This document shows, piece after piece, positions 8,793 to 17,041 of a DNA stretch of 64,000 nt (the first letter of the stretch is position 1; every line of letters begins with the position of its first letter). The position numbers were made by a program, and so were the translations under genes. The notes below the pieces were generated by a model. That model saw only the letters and a list, made by a program, of their open reading frames with translations, did not search any database and was not told the origin of the DNA. The DNA is from Comamonas testosteroni (GTDB lineage: Bacteria; Pseudomonadota; Gammaproteobacteria; Burkholderiales; Burkholderiaceae_C): positions 3,010,501 to 3,074,500 of the forward strand of contig NZ_CP129672.1 in the NCBI RefSeq assembly GCF_030505195.1, given 5' to 3'.

Positions 8793-10877
8793 ATGTACAA
8801 AAGACCATTCAATAGGGGAGGCGCTCAGTGCCTGGGTACCACGGCAAGGCTCGGAGTGCTGGCCTTGGGCGGTACGCTGTGGATGGCTTCAGCCGTGCAA
8901 GCGCAAACAGCCAAGGACGGCGACAAGGTATTGCCCGAGGTGAGGGTGAATGCCCAGGTCAAAGGCCAGGCGCTGGACGATGCGCAACGCGCGTTTTCCG
9001 TCACCGAGTTCAGGCGCGACGAGATTCGCGAGCAGCCCAGGCAGGAAGTGGAGTCGCTGTGGAATCTGGTGCCTGGAATGCATGTCAATCACTACCAGCT
9101 CAGCGGTGTGGCCAATGCGCTGGTGTTGCGCGGCTTTGGCGGCGGAGGCCATGGCGGCGATGTGGCAGCCACACTGGACGGCATCCCGCTCAACGAAGCC
9201 ATGTCGCATGCCGATGGCTATTTCGATCTCAATGTGGTGGTGCCGCTGGAGCTGGATCAGCTCAATGTCTATCGCGGTCCCGTGTCGGTGCTGCAGGGCA
9301 ATTACAACCGCGCCGGACTGCTGGAGCTGCGCACGCGGCGCAGCGGCAGCTATACGGAGCTGGATGTCAGCGCGGGGTCGCGCGGCATGTTCGATGCCCA
9401 GGCCGCTCTCGGGCGCGGGCTGGAGGGGGGCGATCAGCTCAATCTGGCGGCCCAGCATTCGCGCGGTGACGGGGCGCGGCCTGTCTCTCGTTATGAGCGC
9501 AGCGCCATCAGCGGCACCTGGAAGCACCAGGTGCACGAAAAACTCGATATCTCGCTGTCGGGCCGCTGGCACGAGGCGCGTGGCGACTCGCCCGGCTATC
9601 TGAGCGAAGCGCAATGGCGAGAGAACCCTCAGGGCAAGGACAGCCGTGTGGTGGGCGATGGTGCCGACAAGCACTTTGGCACGCTGCGTCTGGATGCGCA
9701 GTACGCACTGGATGCAGAGACCCGGCTGCTGGGCTTTGTCTACGGCACGCAGCAGGATTTTGTGCGCTGGTTCACCCGCCCGCGCAGCGCCACCTGGATG
9801 CAGCGCGAGGAGCGCTACGACCGCAGCGTGCTGGGAGCAGGGCTGAATCTCAGCGGCAAGTCCCTTCTTGCGGCGCGCGAGCTGAACTGGATGCTGGGTC
9901 TGGAGCAGGTGCGTGAGTCCACCGACTATGGCTACTGGGATGGATTGCTCGATCGCCGGCGCACCGGCCCTGCATTGAATGATCGCAATACGCGGCTCGA
10001 CAACACGGCGCTCTACGGCCAGGCTGGCTGGCAGCCAACGGCCTGGTTGCAGACCACGGCGGCCTTGCGCTGGGACCACTTTGACGGCCGCTGCCGCCTG
10101 CTGGGGGCAGAGGCCGGTGGCGATGAATGCAATCGCATGCAGGGCCGCAGCCATGCCAGCCCCAAGCTGGGGGCACTGGCGCAGCTCGATGCACTGACAG
10201 CCGTGCGGGCCAGCTGGTCGCAAGGCTTTGCGCTGCCCAGCGACTTTGCCAAATACGCGCTGCGCAACAGCGATCTGCATGCCAATATCTTTCGCCAGAG
10301 CGAGCTGGGCGTGGAGTGGAAGCCATCGGCCCAGTGGCTGATCGATGCCTCGCTCTACCGCATCGGCTCCAGCCATGAAATACGCAACACGGCCCCCGGC
10401 GAGTATGAAAACCTGGGAGCGACCGTGCGCAAGGGCGCCGAGCTGCAGCTGCACTGGCTGCCCAGCCGCCACTGGCATGTGGAATGGGCCTATGGCCGCA
10501 ATCGCTCCGAAGTCACGCAGAACGCGAACACCGCACTGCTTGGTAGGCGTGTGGTGGCCGTGCCCGAGTACACCAGCACCCTGCATGCGCGCTGGATGCC
10601 GCGCAGCGATGTCACCGTGCATGGATTGCTGCGCCATGTGGGGCGCGCGCCCATCAACAACGGCAATACCGAATGGGCAGGCAGCTATCGCTGGCTGGAC
10701 CTGGGCCTGCAGTACCGCCTGCCCGCCAACATTGCGCGCAACGCCCGCCTGAGCCTGTGGCTGCGCAATGCCGCCAACACCCGCTATGCCAGTACCACCA
10801 CCATGATTGCCGGCCAGCGTCTGGTCGCGCCCGGCGCGCCGCGCAGCGTGCAGCTGGGCCTGCAGTTTTCCTTATGA
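8793..10877 (+). CDS. TonB-dependent outer-membrane receptor, probably for a nickel complex
   Basis: A 694-residue TonB-dependent receptor. A signal-like segment (ARLGVLALGGTLWMASAVQA) precedes a plug domain (LPEVRVNAQ, then VESLWNLVPGMHVNHY, LVLRGFGGGGHGGDVAATLDG, LDQLNVYRGPVSVLQGN) and a beta barrel ending in LQFSL with terminal aromatic-hydrophobic residues. Receptors of this type import metal chelates using TonB energy. It is followed 15 bases later by a DUF4198 gene and is divergent from urease, so nickel is the likely cargo (inference). The start is unsettled: ATG 8793 sits on the predicted sigma-54 start site, while a strong AGGGGAGG at 8814-8821 points to a non-ATG start, the best in-frame candidate being CTG at 8832. 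Confidence 0.88.
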   Translation: MYKRPFNRGGAQCLGTTARLGVLALGGTLWMASAVQAQTAKDGDKVLPEVRVNAQVKGQALDDAQRAFSVTEFRRDEIREQPRQEVESLWNLVPGMHVNHYQLSGVANALVLRGFGGGGHGGDVAATLDGIPLNEAMSHADGYFDLNVVVPLELDQLNVYRGPVSVLQGNYNRAGLLELRTRRSGSYTELDVSAGSRGMFDAQAALGRGLEGGDQLNLAAQHSRGDGARPVSRYERSAISGTWKHQVHEKLDISLSGRWHEARGDSPGYLSEAQWRENPQGKDSRVVGDGADKHFGTLRLDAQYALDAETRLLGFVYGTQQDFVRWFTRPRSATWMQREERYDRSVLGAGLNLSGKSLLAARELNWMLGLEQVRESTDYGYWDGLLDRRRTGPALNDRNTRLDNTALYGQAGWQPTAWLQTTAALRWDHFDGRCRLLGAEAGGDECNRMQGRSHASPKLGALAQLDALTAVRASWSQGFALPSDFAKYALRNSDLHANIFRQSELGVEWKPSAQWLIDASLYRIGSSHEIRNTAPGEYENLGATVRKGAELQLHWLPSRHWHVEWAYGRNRSEVTQNANTALLGRRVVAVPEYTSTLHARWMPRSDVTVHGLLRHVGRAPINNGNTEWAGSYRWLDLGLQYRLPANIARNARLSLWLRNAANTRYASTTTMIAGQRLVAPGAPRSVQLGLQFSL

Positions 10878-10892
10878 TTTTTCGGAGCCTCC

Positions 10893-11624
10893 ATGTCTGT
10901 TTGCAGCACACGTCACAACATCATCGCGCGCATTCTGTGCACCACGGCCGCCGCCTGGCTGCTATGCGCCCAACCGGTCTCTGCCCATAACGTCTGGCTG
11001 GAGCCCGATGCCCAGGGCGGCTATGTCATGCAGTTTGGCGGTCATGAAGGCAGGACCGAAGTCTTTGACCCGGCCAAGCTGCAGCGCGTGCATGCCTATG
11101 ACCTGCGCGGCCGCGAGGTGTCCAGCGATGTAAAGAATGTGCAGGGCGGTATCCGTGTCAAGCCCGATGCCAAGGCTGCGCTGATAGCCGTGGAGCTGGA
11201 CAACGGCTATTTCAGCAGTGCCAGACCCGAGGGCGAGATGCTGCCTTTGCCCATGGACAAGAACCCCGGTGCGGTGCGCGGCGTGCATGCGCGCAAGTTC
11301 CACAAGACCGTGGTGCAGTGGGGCGCCGTCACGCAAAAGCCGCTGGGCCAGATGTTCGAGGTGGTGCCGCTGCAGGGGCAGTCTCCCCATGCCGGTCAGC
11401 CGCTCAAGCTGCTGGTGTTGCTGCATGGCAAGCCGCAGCCCGGCGTCAGGCTGTCCTGGGGAGAGAGAGGCTCTCCCACGATGACGGACGCTCAAGGGCA
11501 GGCGAGCATGACGCCTGCTGTCGGCAGCAATACGCTGCAGGCCATATTGCGTCAGCCGGTGCAGGGCGATCCCATGACAACAGAGAACAGCTACGAGTAT
11601 CTGCTGCGCTTTGCCGTGCATTGA
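10893..11624 (+). CDS. DUF4198 periplasmic protein (NikK-like, putative metal uptake)
   Basis: A 243-residue exported protein with a signal peptide (ILCTTAAAWLLCAQPVSA, cut before HNVWLEP). The mature protein begins with the DUF4198 hallmark AHNVWLEPD and has later blocks HGKPQPGVRLSWGERGSPTMTDAQGQ. Some DUF4198 members (NikK) accompany nickel or cobalt transporters. The N-terminal histidine exposed after cleavage is a feature of copper- and nickel-handling proteins. It follows the TonB receptor by 15 bases and likely works with it in the periplasm. The stop overlaps an ATG of the next frame, and the TetR gene follows closely. Confidence 0.8.
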   Translation: MSVCSTRHNIIARILCTTAAAWLLCAQPVSAHNVWLEPDAQGGYVMQFGGHEGRTEVFDPAKLQRVHAYDLRGREVSSDVKNVQGGIRVKPDAKAALIAVELDNGYFSSARPEGEMLPLPMDKNPGAVRGVHARKFHKTVVQWGAVTQKPLGQMFEVVPLQGQSPHAGQPLKLLVLLHGKPQPGVRLSWGERGSPTMTDAQGQASMTPAVGSNTLQAILRQPVQGDPMTTENSYEYLLRFAVH

Positions 11625-11671
11625 TGAAGCTGCATTCCGCCAGTTCAAGATCCGTTTCACAGCCTGCTGCC

Positions 11672-12301
11672 ATGACCGATTCCACGCCTGTTGTCCGCCG
11701 CACCCGAGAGCAGATTCTGCAAGCCATCCGCGAGGCGGCGATTGCGGAGTTCAGCAGCCATGGCTTCAAGGGGGCATCCACCCAGGCGATCGCGGAAAGA
11801 GCGGGTCTGACCAAGCCCCAGCTGCATTACTACATCGAGAGCAAACAGGCCTTGTATGACGAGCTGCTCTATGCCTTGCTGGAGGCCTGGTCGGCGGCAT
11901 TTGCGTTCGATCCGGCACTCGACGATCCGGCGCAGATCATCGGCAACTATGTGCGGCGCAAGCTGGACTATGCGCTGGACAATCCGGCCCTGTCACGCAT
12001 CTTCACCAACGAGGTGCTGGGTGGCGGCTTGCGTCTGAACCAATACTGGCCTGTCGCGCTGAGTTCCACGGCGCAGAAGGTGGATCTGATCAACGCCTGG
12101 ATCGCGCAGGGCCGCATACGCAGCCTCGATGCGCGCGTGCTGCTGATGCAGATCTGGGGCATGACCCAGCACTATGCGGACTATGCAGTGCAGGCCAGGG
12201 TCATGCTGGAGTGCGCCGACGACCAGCCGCTGGATCGCGAGCATATCGCCCGGGAGCTCACCACTTCCGTGCTGCTGAGCTGCGGTCTGGCACCAATTTG
12301 A
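11672..12301 (+). CDS. TetR family regulator, RutR-like
   Basis: A 209-residue regulator with an N-terminal HTH (ILQAIREAAIAEFSSHGFKG, ASTQAIAERAGLTKPQLHYY, IESKQALY) and a C-terminal domain resembling RutR: LDNPALSRIFTNEVLGGG and LLMQIWGMTQHYADYAVQ, where RutR has a closely similar IWASTQHYADFA segment. RutR senses uracil or thymine and controls the E. coli rut operon. The gene lies just upstream of an operon with deaminase, RidA and hydrolase genes, supporting a pyrimidine-like ligand. I start at MTDSTPVV (11672); an ATG at 11624 overlapping the DUF4198 stop is possible. The RutR similarity is from recalled motifs, not an alignment. Confidence 0.82.
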   Translation: MTDSTPVVRRTREQILQAIREAAIAEFSSHGFKGASTQAIAERAGLTKPQLHYYIESKQALYDELLYALLEAWSAAFAFDPALDDPAQIIGNYVRRKLDYALDNPALSRIFTNEVLGGGLRLNQYWPVALSSTAQKVDLINAWIAQGRIRSLDARVLLMQIWGMTQHYADYAVQARVMLECADDQPLDREHIARELTTSVLLSCGLAPI

Positions 12302-12309
12302 AGACGGTC

Positions 12310-12326
12310 TGCGCAAGCCTGGTGCA
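12310..12326. promoter_or_regulatory. NtrC-like site upstream of the ferredoxin operon
   Basis: TGCGCAAGCCTGGTGCA has a perfect right half and two mismatches in the left half against TGCACY-N4-TGGTGCA. It is 42 bases upstream of the -24 element. Confidence 0.6.
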
Positions 12327-12367
12327 GATGGCAGGGGCGGCAGGCCGGTAGCTCTCTCTGGCGTGTT

Positions 12368-12384
12368 TTGGCACACCGTTTGCT
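12368..12384 (+). promoter_or_regulatory. Sigma-54 (-24/-12) promoter of the ferredoxin-deaminase operon
   Basis: TTGGCACACCGTTTGCT matches YTGGCAC-N5-TTGCW with exact spacing. The predicted start is near 12395, 26 bases before the ferredoxin ATG. Downstream, GACCAGTCGATCAAATCGGATGGTC spans the predicted start: TTTGACCAGTCGATCAAA and GACCA with TGGTC form imperfect inverted repeats that could be the TetR operator. Confidence 0.75.
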
Positions 12385-12420
12385 TAGATTTGACCAGTCG
12401 ATCAAATCGGATGGTCAATC

Positions 12421-12723
12421 ATGCCAAACACTGCCCCGGATACTCTGGAAACGCCCGTAGAACAAGGCTTTGAGCTGGTATTGCTGCGTCAGGGATTGCG
12501 CTTGCCGGTGGAGCCTGCAGAGCGCATCACCGATGTGCTGCAACTGGCCGGTGTGGCCATAGAGACGGTGTGTGAGCAAGGCATTTGCGGCACTTGCGTC
12601 ACGCGCTGGACGGCTGGCGATCCAGAACACCATGACCGCTGCCTGACCGCCGAGGAGCGCAGCACGCATGTGGCTTTGTGCTGCGCACGCAATCGCGGCG
12701 CGACGCTGACCCTGGATCTTTGA
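12421..12723 (+). CDS. Stand-alone plant-type [2Fe-2S] ferredoxin
   Basis: A 100-residue ferredoxin that would carry single electrons to an oxygenase or oxidoreductase. Cluster ligands are the cysteines of CEQGICGTCVTRW (CX4CX2C) and the later CC in HVALCCARNRG. The sequence resembles the C-terminal domain of phthalate-dioxygenase/vanillate-demethylase reductases (GICGTCVTRWTAGDPEHHD, CLTAEERSTHVALCC), but here the FMN and NAD domains are absent. It is the first gene of a sigma-54 operon, followed 9 bases later by a flavodoxin-fold oxidoreductase that may be its reductase. No oxygenase component is encoded in the operon. Confidence 0.9.
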   Translation: MPNTAPDTLETPVEQGFELVLLRQGLRLPVEPAERITDVLQLAGVAIETVCEQGICGTCVTRWTAGDPEHHDRCLTAEERSTHVALCCARNRGATLTLDL

Positions 12724-12732
12724 AGGGCTGTC

Positions 12733-13320
12733 ATGCGAGTGCTTGTGATCTTCTCCCATCCTGTGGAAACCAGCTATCAGGCCGCATTGCATGCCGAGGT
12801 GGTGCAGCAGTTGCGCGGCGCCGGGCATGAGGTCGATGACTGCGACCTGTACGCGGAAGGATTCAATCCCGTGATGTCCCGCGAGGAACGCCTGGGCTAT
12901 CACGAGGTGCCGCACAACCGGCTACCGGTGCAGCGCTATGTGGACCGTCTGCTGTGGGCCGAGGCCGTGGTCTTTTGCTTCCCGACCTGGTGCTTTGGCC
13001 TGCCGGCCATGCTCAAGGGGTTCTTCGACCGCGTGCTGATGCCCGGGGTGGCCTTCGACATCAGCGATCCGCAGAACGTCAAACCGGCGCTGACCCATCT
13101 CAAGCGCATTGCGGCGGTGGTGACTTACGGGCGTCCGCGCTGGACCGCGCTTTTCATGGGCGACCCACCGCGCAAATGCATCACGCGCTATCTGCGCATC
13201 CTCACGGGCGGCAAGGCGCGTATCGACTATCACGCCTGCTACCACATGAACGTGGCCACGCCATCTCGGCTGCAGTCCTTCAAGGCCCATGTCGGCCGGG
13301 CCATGCGCCGCTTTGCCTAG
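12733..13320 (+). CDS. NAD(P)H dehydrogenase (quinone)-like flavodoxin-fold protein
   Basis: A 195-residue protein of the NQO1/MdaB/KefF flavodoxin-like family. The N terminus MRVLVIFSHPVETSYQAALH contains the FMN/FAD phosphate loop. AEAVVFCFPTWCFGLPAMLKGFFDRVLMPGVAF is the hallmark FP-WW-G-PA-LKG--DRV segment, here with WCFGL in place of the usual WWYSM. It would reduce a quinone, a flavin or the adjacent ferredoxin using NAD(P)H in the cytosol. It lies between the ferredoxin and the amidohydrolase in one operon. Confidence 0.88.
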   Translation: MRVLVIFSHPVETSYQAALHAEVVQQLRGAGHEVDDCDLYAEGFNPVMSREERLGYHEVPHNRLPVQRYVDRLLWAEAVVFCFPTWCFGLPAMLKGFFDRVLMPGVAFDISDPQNVKPALTHLKRIAAVVTYGRPRWTALFMGDPPRKCITRYLRILTGGKARIDYHACYHMNVATPSRLQSFKAHVGRAMRRFA

Positions 13321-13330
13321 GAGAGCCTCC

Positions 13331-14626
13331 ATGTCCTCACATCTGACACTCTGCAATGCACGGCTGCCGCGCTGGTTGCTCGCGGCCCTGGGACAGCGCA
13401 GCGAGATGCTGCTGTCGCGCCTGGAGATCGCCAACGGGCGCATTGCGGCCATCGGGGCAGAAACTCCAGGCCTGCCGCGCAGCTTCGGCTCCCAGGTCTG
13501 GGATCTGCAAGGAGCGCTGGTGCTGCCGACCATGGTGGATGCGCATCTGCATCTGGACAAGGCGTTCACACTGGAGCGCATGGGAGCGGTGAAGCCGGGC
13601 CTGCTGGCCGCGATAGAGGCCATGATGGTGGACAAGCAGAACTGGACGGCGGCCGATGTGCGCCGCCGTGCGGGCCAGGGCCTGCAATGGGCCTATGAAG
13701 CCGGTGTTTCGCATGCACGCAGTCATTGCGACTGGTGGGAGCCGGACTCGGTGCCCGTGGCCTGGGAAGTGCTGCGCGAGCTGGCGCAGGAATGGGCCGG
13801 GCGCGTGCTGCTCGAGCGCGTCAGCCTGATTCCCCTGCATCTGTATGAGGAACGCGGCATGGCGATGCGCCTGGCCAAGCAGGTGGCGCTCAGTGGCGCG
13901 GGAGCCTTGCTCGGCGGCTTTGTCCATTCCACCAACTGGAGTCCGCAGGCCTTGCGCAATCTGCTTGAGGCCGCGCAGCAGCACGGCCTGGACGTGGACC
14001 TGCATGTGGATGAGGAGCTCAACCCCGCAGCCCAGGGACTGGCCACCACGGCCGCGCTGCTCAAGGAGCTGCGCTTCGAAGCACGTGTGGTCTGCGGCCA
14101 TACCTGCGCGCTGGCGGCGCAACCGCTGGAGCAGGCGCTGCGCACGCTGGATGCCGTGGCCAGCACTCCCATCACCATGGTCAGCCTGCCGGTGACGAAC
14201 CTGCTGCTGCAGGACGCGCAAACCGGTATCACGCCGCGCCAGCGAGGCCTGACGCTGCTCAAGGAGGCCAGGGCGCGCGGCATACCGCTGATGATCTCCA
14301 GCGACAACGTGCAGGACCCTTTCTGTCCGCTGGGCAGTTTCGATCCGCTGGAGGCGCTGACCACCGGCGTGGCGGCAGCGCAGCTGACTTCGGCCTTTGA
14401 CGAGTGGAGCGACAGCGTCTGTCGCCGCGACTGGCTGGGTCATGGTGTCGGCCGCCTGCCGCTGCAGCCTGGCGCGACAGCCGATCTGGTGATCCTTCCT
14501 CAGTCCAGCGTCAGCGGCTTTCCATCCCGCAGCCAGCGCCGCGTGGTGATGCGCGAGGGGCGCGTCAGCAACGGCGAGCCGCTGGCTGCCTGGTTCAGCC
14601 CCTGCATTGAACGGAGCGTTGCATGA
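13331..14626 (+). CDS. Cytosine-deaminase-like amidohydrolase
   Basis: A 431-residue metal-dependent hydrolase of the cytosine deaminase/AtzC group. The metal and catalytic set is complete: HLHLDKAF (two metal His), HVDEEL (His and the proton-shuttling Glu), VCGHTCALA (His), and SSDNVQDPFCPLGSFDPLEA (Asp), in the CodA-like order. The enzyme should deaminate or hydrolyse an amino-substituted N-heterocycle in the cytosol. The start is MSSHLTLCNARL at 13331. It overlaps the next gene by 4 bases (ATGA). Similarity is to the class; cytosine itself is unlikely to be the only option because the operon adds redox proteins, a RidA protein and a creatininase. Confidence 0.88.
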   Translation: MSSHLTLCNARLPRWLLAALGQRSEMLLSRLEIANGRIAAIGAETPGLPRSFGSQVWDLQGALVLPTMVDAHLHLDKAFTLERMGAVKPGLLAAIEAMMVDKQNWTAADVRRRAGQGLQWAYEAGVSHARSHCDWWEPDSVPVAWEVLRELAQEWAGRVLLERVSLIPLHLYEERGMAMRLAKQVALSGAGALLGGFVHSTNWSPQALRNLLEAAQQHGLDVDLHVDEELNPAAQGLATTAALLKELRFEARVVCGHTCALAAQPLEQALRTLDAVASTPITMVSLPVTNLLLQDAQTGITPRQRGLTLLKEARARGIPLMISSDNVQDPFCPLGSFDPLEALTTGVAAAQLTSAFDEWSDSVCRRDWLGHGVGRLPLQPGATADLVILPQSSVSGFPSRSQRRVVMREGRVSNGEPLAAWFSPCIERSVA

Positions 14627-15084
14627 GCACAGATACCACAGGCATTGCCCAGCCCCTGGCTCGTTATGCGCCCTGGCGGCGGGCGGGCGATCTGGTGTTC
14701 CTGTCGGGCGTGATCGCCGTGGACCCGGGCGCCAATCGCATCGTGCGCGGCTATGCCGACATTCCTGCTGAAGCGGCAGCGCTGATCGGGCGTACCGGTG
14801 AGTTCAGCACCGACATCAAGGAGGGCCCCATCCTGGCGCAGAGCTGGTGGGTGCTGGACCGCATCCGCCAGACGGTGGAGGCCGCCGGCGGCCAGATGTC
14901 GGATGTCTTCAAGCTGGTGCAGTACTTCCGCAATCTGGACCAGTTCCCGCAGTACAGCCGTGTGCGCAAGCTGTTTTTTCCCGGCGAATCACCGGCTTCC
15001 ACGGTGGTCGAGGTGGCGGGCATGCTGCCCACGCCGGACATTCTGATCGAGGTGGAGGCCACGGCCTATCTGCCCTTGCGTTGA
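14623..15084 (+). CDS. RidA/YjgF/UK114 family protein
   Basis: A 153-residue RidA-superfamily protein, a trimeric fold known to hydrolyse reactive enamines or imines. In the rut pathway the family member RutC acts on 3-aminoacrylate. Family features are ARYAPWRRAGDLVFLSGVIAVDP, a central helix pair (WWVLDRIRQTVEAAGGQMSDVFKLVQYFRN) and PASTVVEVAGMLPTPDILIEVEATA. The last segment has Val where the catalytic RidA arginine of the R-P-RAVGVA-L motif usually sits (ASTVVEVAGM), so it may belong to a subgroup without classical imine deaminase activity. It overlaps the deaminase gene by ATGA. Confidence 0.9.
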   Translation: MSTDTTGIAQPLARYAPWRRAGDLVFLSGVIAVDPGANRIVRGYADIPAEAAALIGRTGEFSTDIKEGPILAQSWWVLDRIRQTVEAAGGQMSDVFKLVQYFRNLDQFPQYSRVRKLFFPGESPASTVVEVAGMLPTPDILIEVEATAYLPLR

Positions 15085-15112
15085 CCCATTCACCACTCAC
15101 CCCGGAGAACCC

Positions 15113-15970
15113 ATGCTGCACGGATACACCCCTGCCGAGCGCTTTCTGCCCTATCTGAGCTGGACCGAGGTTGCGGCCCTGCCGGACAAGGCCAATACCG
15201 TGATCGTGCTGCCTGTGGGCGCCATGGAGCAGCATGGTCCGCATCTGCCCTGCTCCGTGGACGCAACGATTGCGGCGGGCGTGGTCGGCGCCGCCATGGC
15301 GCAGCTGCCCGCCGCCGTGCCTGCATTCGCCATGGCCCCCATCGTCTATGGCAAGTCGGAGGAGCATCTGCACTTTCCCGGCACGGTGACCTTGAGCGGC
15401 GAAACCCTGCTGGCCACGATCAATGAAATCGGCGAGTCGGTGTATCGCGCAGGCTTTCGCAAGCTGCTGTTCGTCAACGGCCACGGCGGCCAGCCCCAGG
15501 TGCTGGAGATCGCGGCGCGCGAGCTGCGCCTGCGCCATGGCGACTTCATCGTGGTGCCGAGCTTTACCTGGCGCGTGCCGCATGTCGCGGGCCAATATCT
15601 GTCGAACCTGGAGAAAAAGCTGGCCATGCATGCAGGCCATGCCGAGACCGCGCTGATGCTGGCGCTGGCGCCGCAGACGGTGCACATGGAGCGGGCCGTC
15701 ATCAACTACCCGCCCGTGTTCCCCTCCAGCCTGCTGTCGCCCGATGGCCGTCCCGCCTGCGCCTGGACCGCACGGGACTTCGGACCCAGCGGCGTGATCG
15801 GTGATCCGACACCCGCCACCGCCGAACAGGGGCAGGAGATCCTGCAATCCCTGGCCCGGAGCTGGGCCGCCGCCATTGCCGAGCTGCACGAGCTGCAATG
15901 GGCCAGCCGCGACGAAGCCACCTGGGGTCGAGCCCAGCATCAGGGGCATGTGGAGCCTGCCCTGGCCTGA
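15113..15970 (+). CDS. Creatininase family amidohydrolase
   Basis: A 285-residue creatininase-family hydrolase. Metal ligands are visible in LPVGAMEQHGPHLPCSVDA (E, H and D), VNGHGGQPQ (H) and HAGHAETALML (E), so the binuclear site looks intact. The family opens cyclic or formyl amides such as creatinine and formamidopyrimidines (the archaeal ArfB group). It sits 28 bases after the RidA gene and just before an ABC transporter, so it probably acts on a ring-derived amide from the imported compound. Identity as a true creatininase is unlikely since no creatinase or sarcosine oxidase follows. Confidence 0.88.
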   Translation: MLHGYTPAERFLPYLSWTEVAALPDKANTVIVLPVGAMEQHGPHLPCSVDATIAAGVVGAAMAQLPAAVPAFAMAPIVYGKSEEHLHFPGTVTLSGETLLATINEIGESVYRAGFRKLLFVNGHGGQPQVLEIAARELRLRHGDFIVVPSFTWRVPHVAGQYLSNLEKKLAMHAGHAETALMLALAPQTVHMERAVINYPPVFPSSLLSPDGRPACAWTARDFGPSGVIGDPTPATAEQGQEILQSLARSWAAAIAELHELQWASRDEATWGRAQHQGHVEPALA

Positions 15971-16017
15971 TGCCCTCTCTCGCCTTGCCTGTTTCAAACC
16001 TTCGGAGATCCGCCACG

Positions 16018-17007
16018 ATGAAGACTGCCAAACTCCTCAAACCCCTGACCTGCGCGGCCATGCTGGCCTGTGGTCTGAGCGGCCTCGGCCACGCCGAGGA
16101 AAAATTCGTCTACATGACCAACTGGTATGCCCAGGCCGAGCATGGTGGCTTCTACCAGGCCGTGGCCACAGGGCTGTACAAAAAGCATGGTCTGGAAGTC
16201 AGCATCAAGATGGGCGGCCCCCAGGTCAATATCACGCAGATGATGGCTGCCGGTCAGGCCGACTGTGTCATGGGCTCCAGCGATCTGCAGATGGTGCAGA
16301 TGCGCGAGGGCGGCGTTCCCGTGACCACGGTGGCCGCGGTGTTCCAGAAGGATCCACAGGTGCTGATCGCCCATGAGGACGTGAAGCGGTTCGAGGACCT
16401 CAAGGGCAAGACCATTTTGATCGCCGCCTCCGCGCAGCGCGGCTACTGGCCCTGGCTCAAGGCCAAATATGGTTTCACCGACTCCCAGACCCGGCCCTAC
16501 ACCTTCAATATCCAGCCGTTTCTGGTGGACAAGAATTCGGCCCAGCAAGGCTATCTGACGTCCGAGCCCTTTGCGATTCAGAAGGCTGGCGTCAAGGCGA
16601 ACACGCTGATGTTCAGCGATCAGGGCTTCCCGGCCTATGCCACGACCATCTCCTGCATGGACAAGACGGTCAAGGAGCGCAGCAAGGCGGTGCAGGCCTT
16701 TGTCACCGCCTCCATGGAAGGCTGGAAGAGCTATCTGGCCGATCCCGCGCCGGCCAATGCCCTGATCAAGAAAGACAACCCCAACATGACCGACGAACAG
16801 CTGGCCTACAGCGTGGGCAAGCTCAAGGAAATGAATATGGTCGCCGGCGGCGATGCCGCCAGGCTGGGCATCGGCGTGATGACCGATGCGCGGGTCAAGG
16901 CCAGCTATGACTTCCTGGTCAGCGCCAAGCTGATCGATCCGGCCAAGGTCAGGCAGGCCGATGCCTACAACCTGAGCCTGATTCAAAACATCAAGGTCCT
17001 GCCCTGA
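16018..17007 (+). CDS. ABC transporter substrate-binding protein (NMT1/THI5/SsuA type)
   Basis: A 329-residue periplasmic binding protein. It has a signal peptide (LLKPLTCAAMLACGLSGLGHA) and the NMT1-like start YMTNWYAQAEHGGFYQAVATGLYKKHGLEV, with GGPQVNITQMMAAGQADCVMG. Members bind pyrimidine precursors of thiamine, riboflavin, sulfonates, nitrate or aromatic acids. Because the operon encodes a cytosine-deaminase-like enzyme and has a RutR-like regulator, a pyrimidine-like or other N-heterocyclic ligand is the leading guess. ATG at 16018 has CGGAG about 10 bases upstream. It is the first of three transporter genes. Confidence 0.88.
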   Translation: MKTAKLLKPLTCAAMLACGLSGLGHAEEKFVYMTNWYAQAEHGGFYQAVATGLYKKHGLEVSIKMGGPQVNITQMMAAGQADCVMGSSDLQMVQMREGGVPVTTVAAVFQKDPQVLIAHEDVKRFEDLKGKTILIAASAQRGYWPWLKAKYGFTDSQTRPYTFNIQPFLVDKNSAQQGYLTSEPFAIQKAGVKANTLMFSDQGFPAYATTISCMDKTVKERSKAVQAFVTASMEGWKSYLADPAPANALIKKDNPNMTDEQLAYSVGKLKEMNMVAGGDAARLGIGVMTDARVKASYDFLVSAKLIDPAKVRQADAYNLSLIQNIKVLP

Positions 17008-17041
17008 TGGCATGGGCTGGCAGCGACAGCGAAAGGTGACT

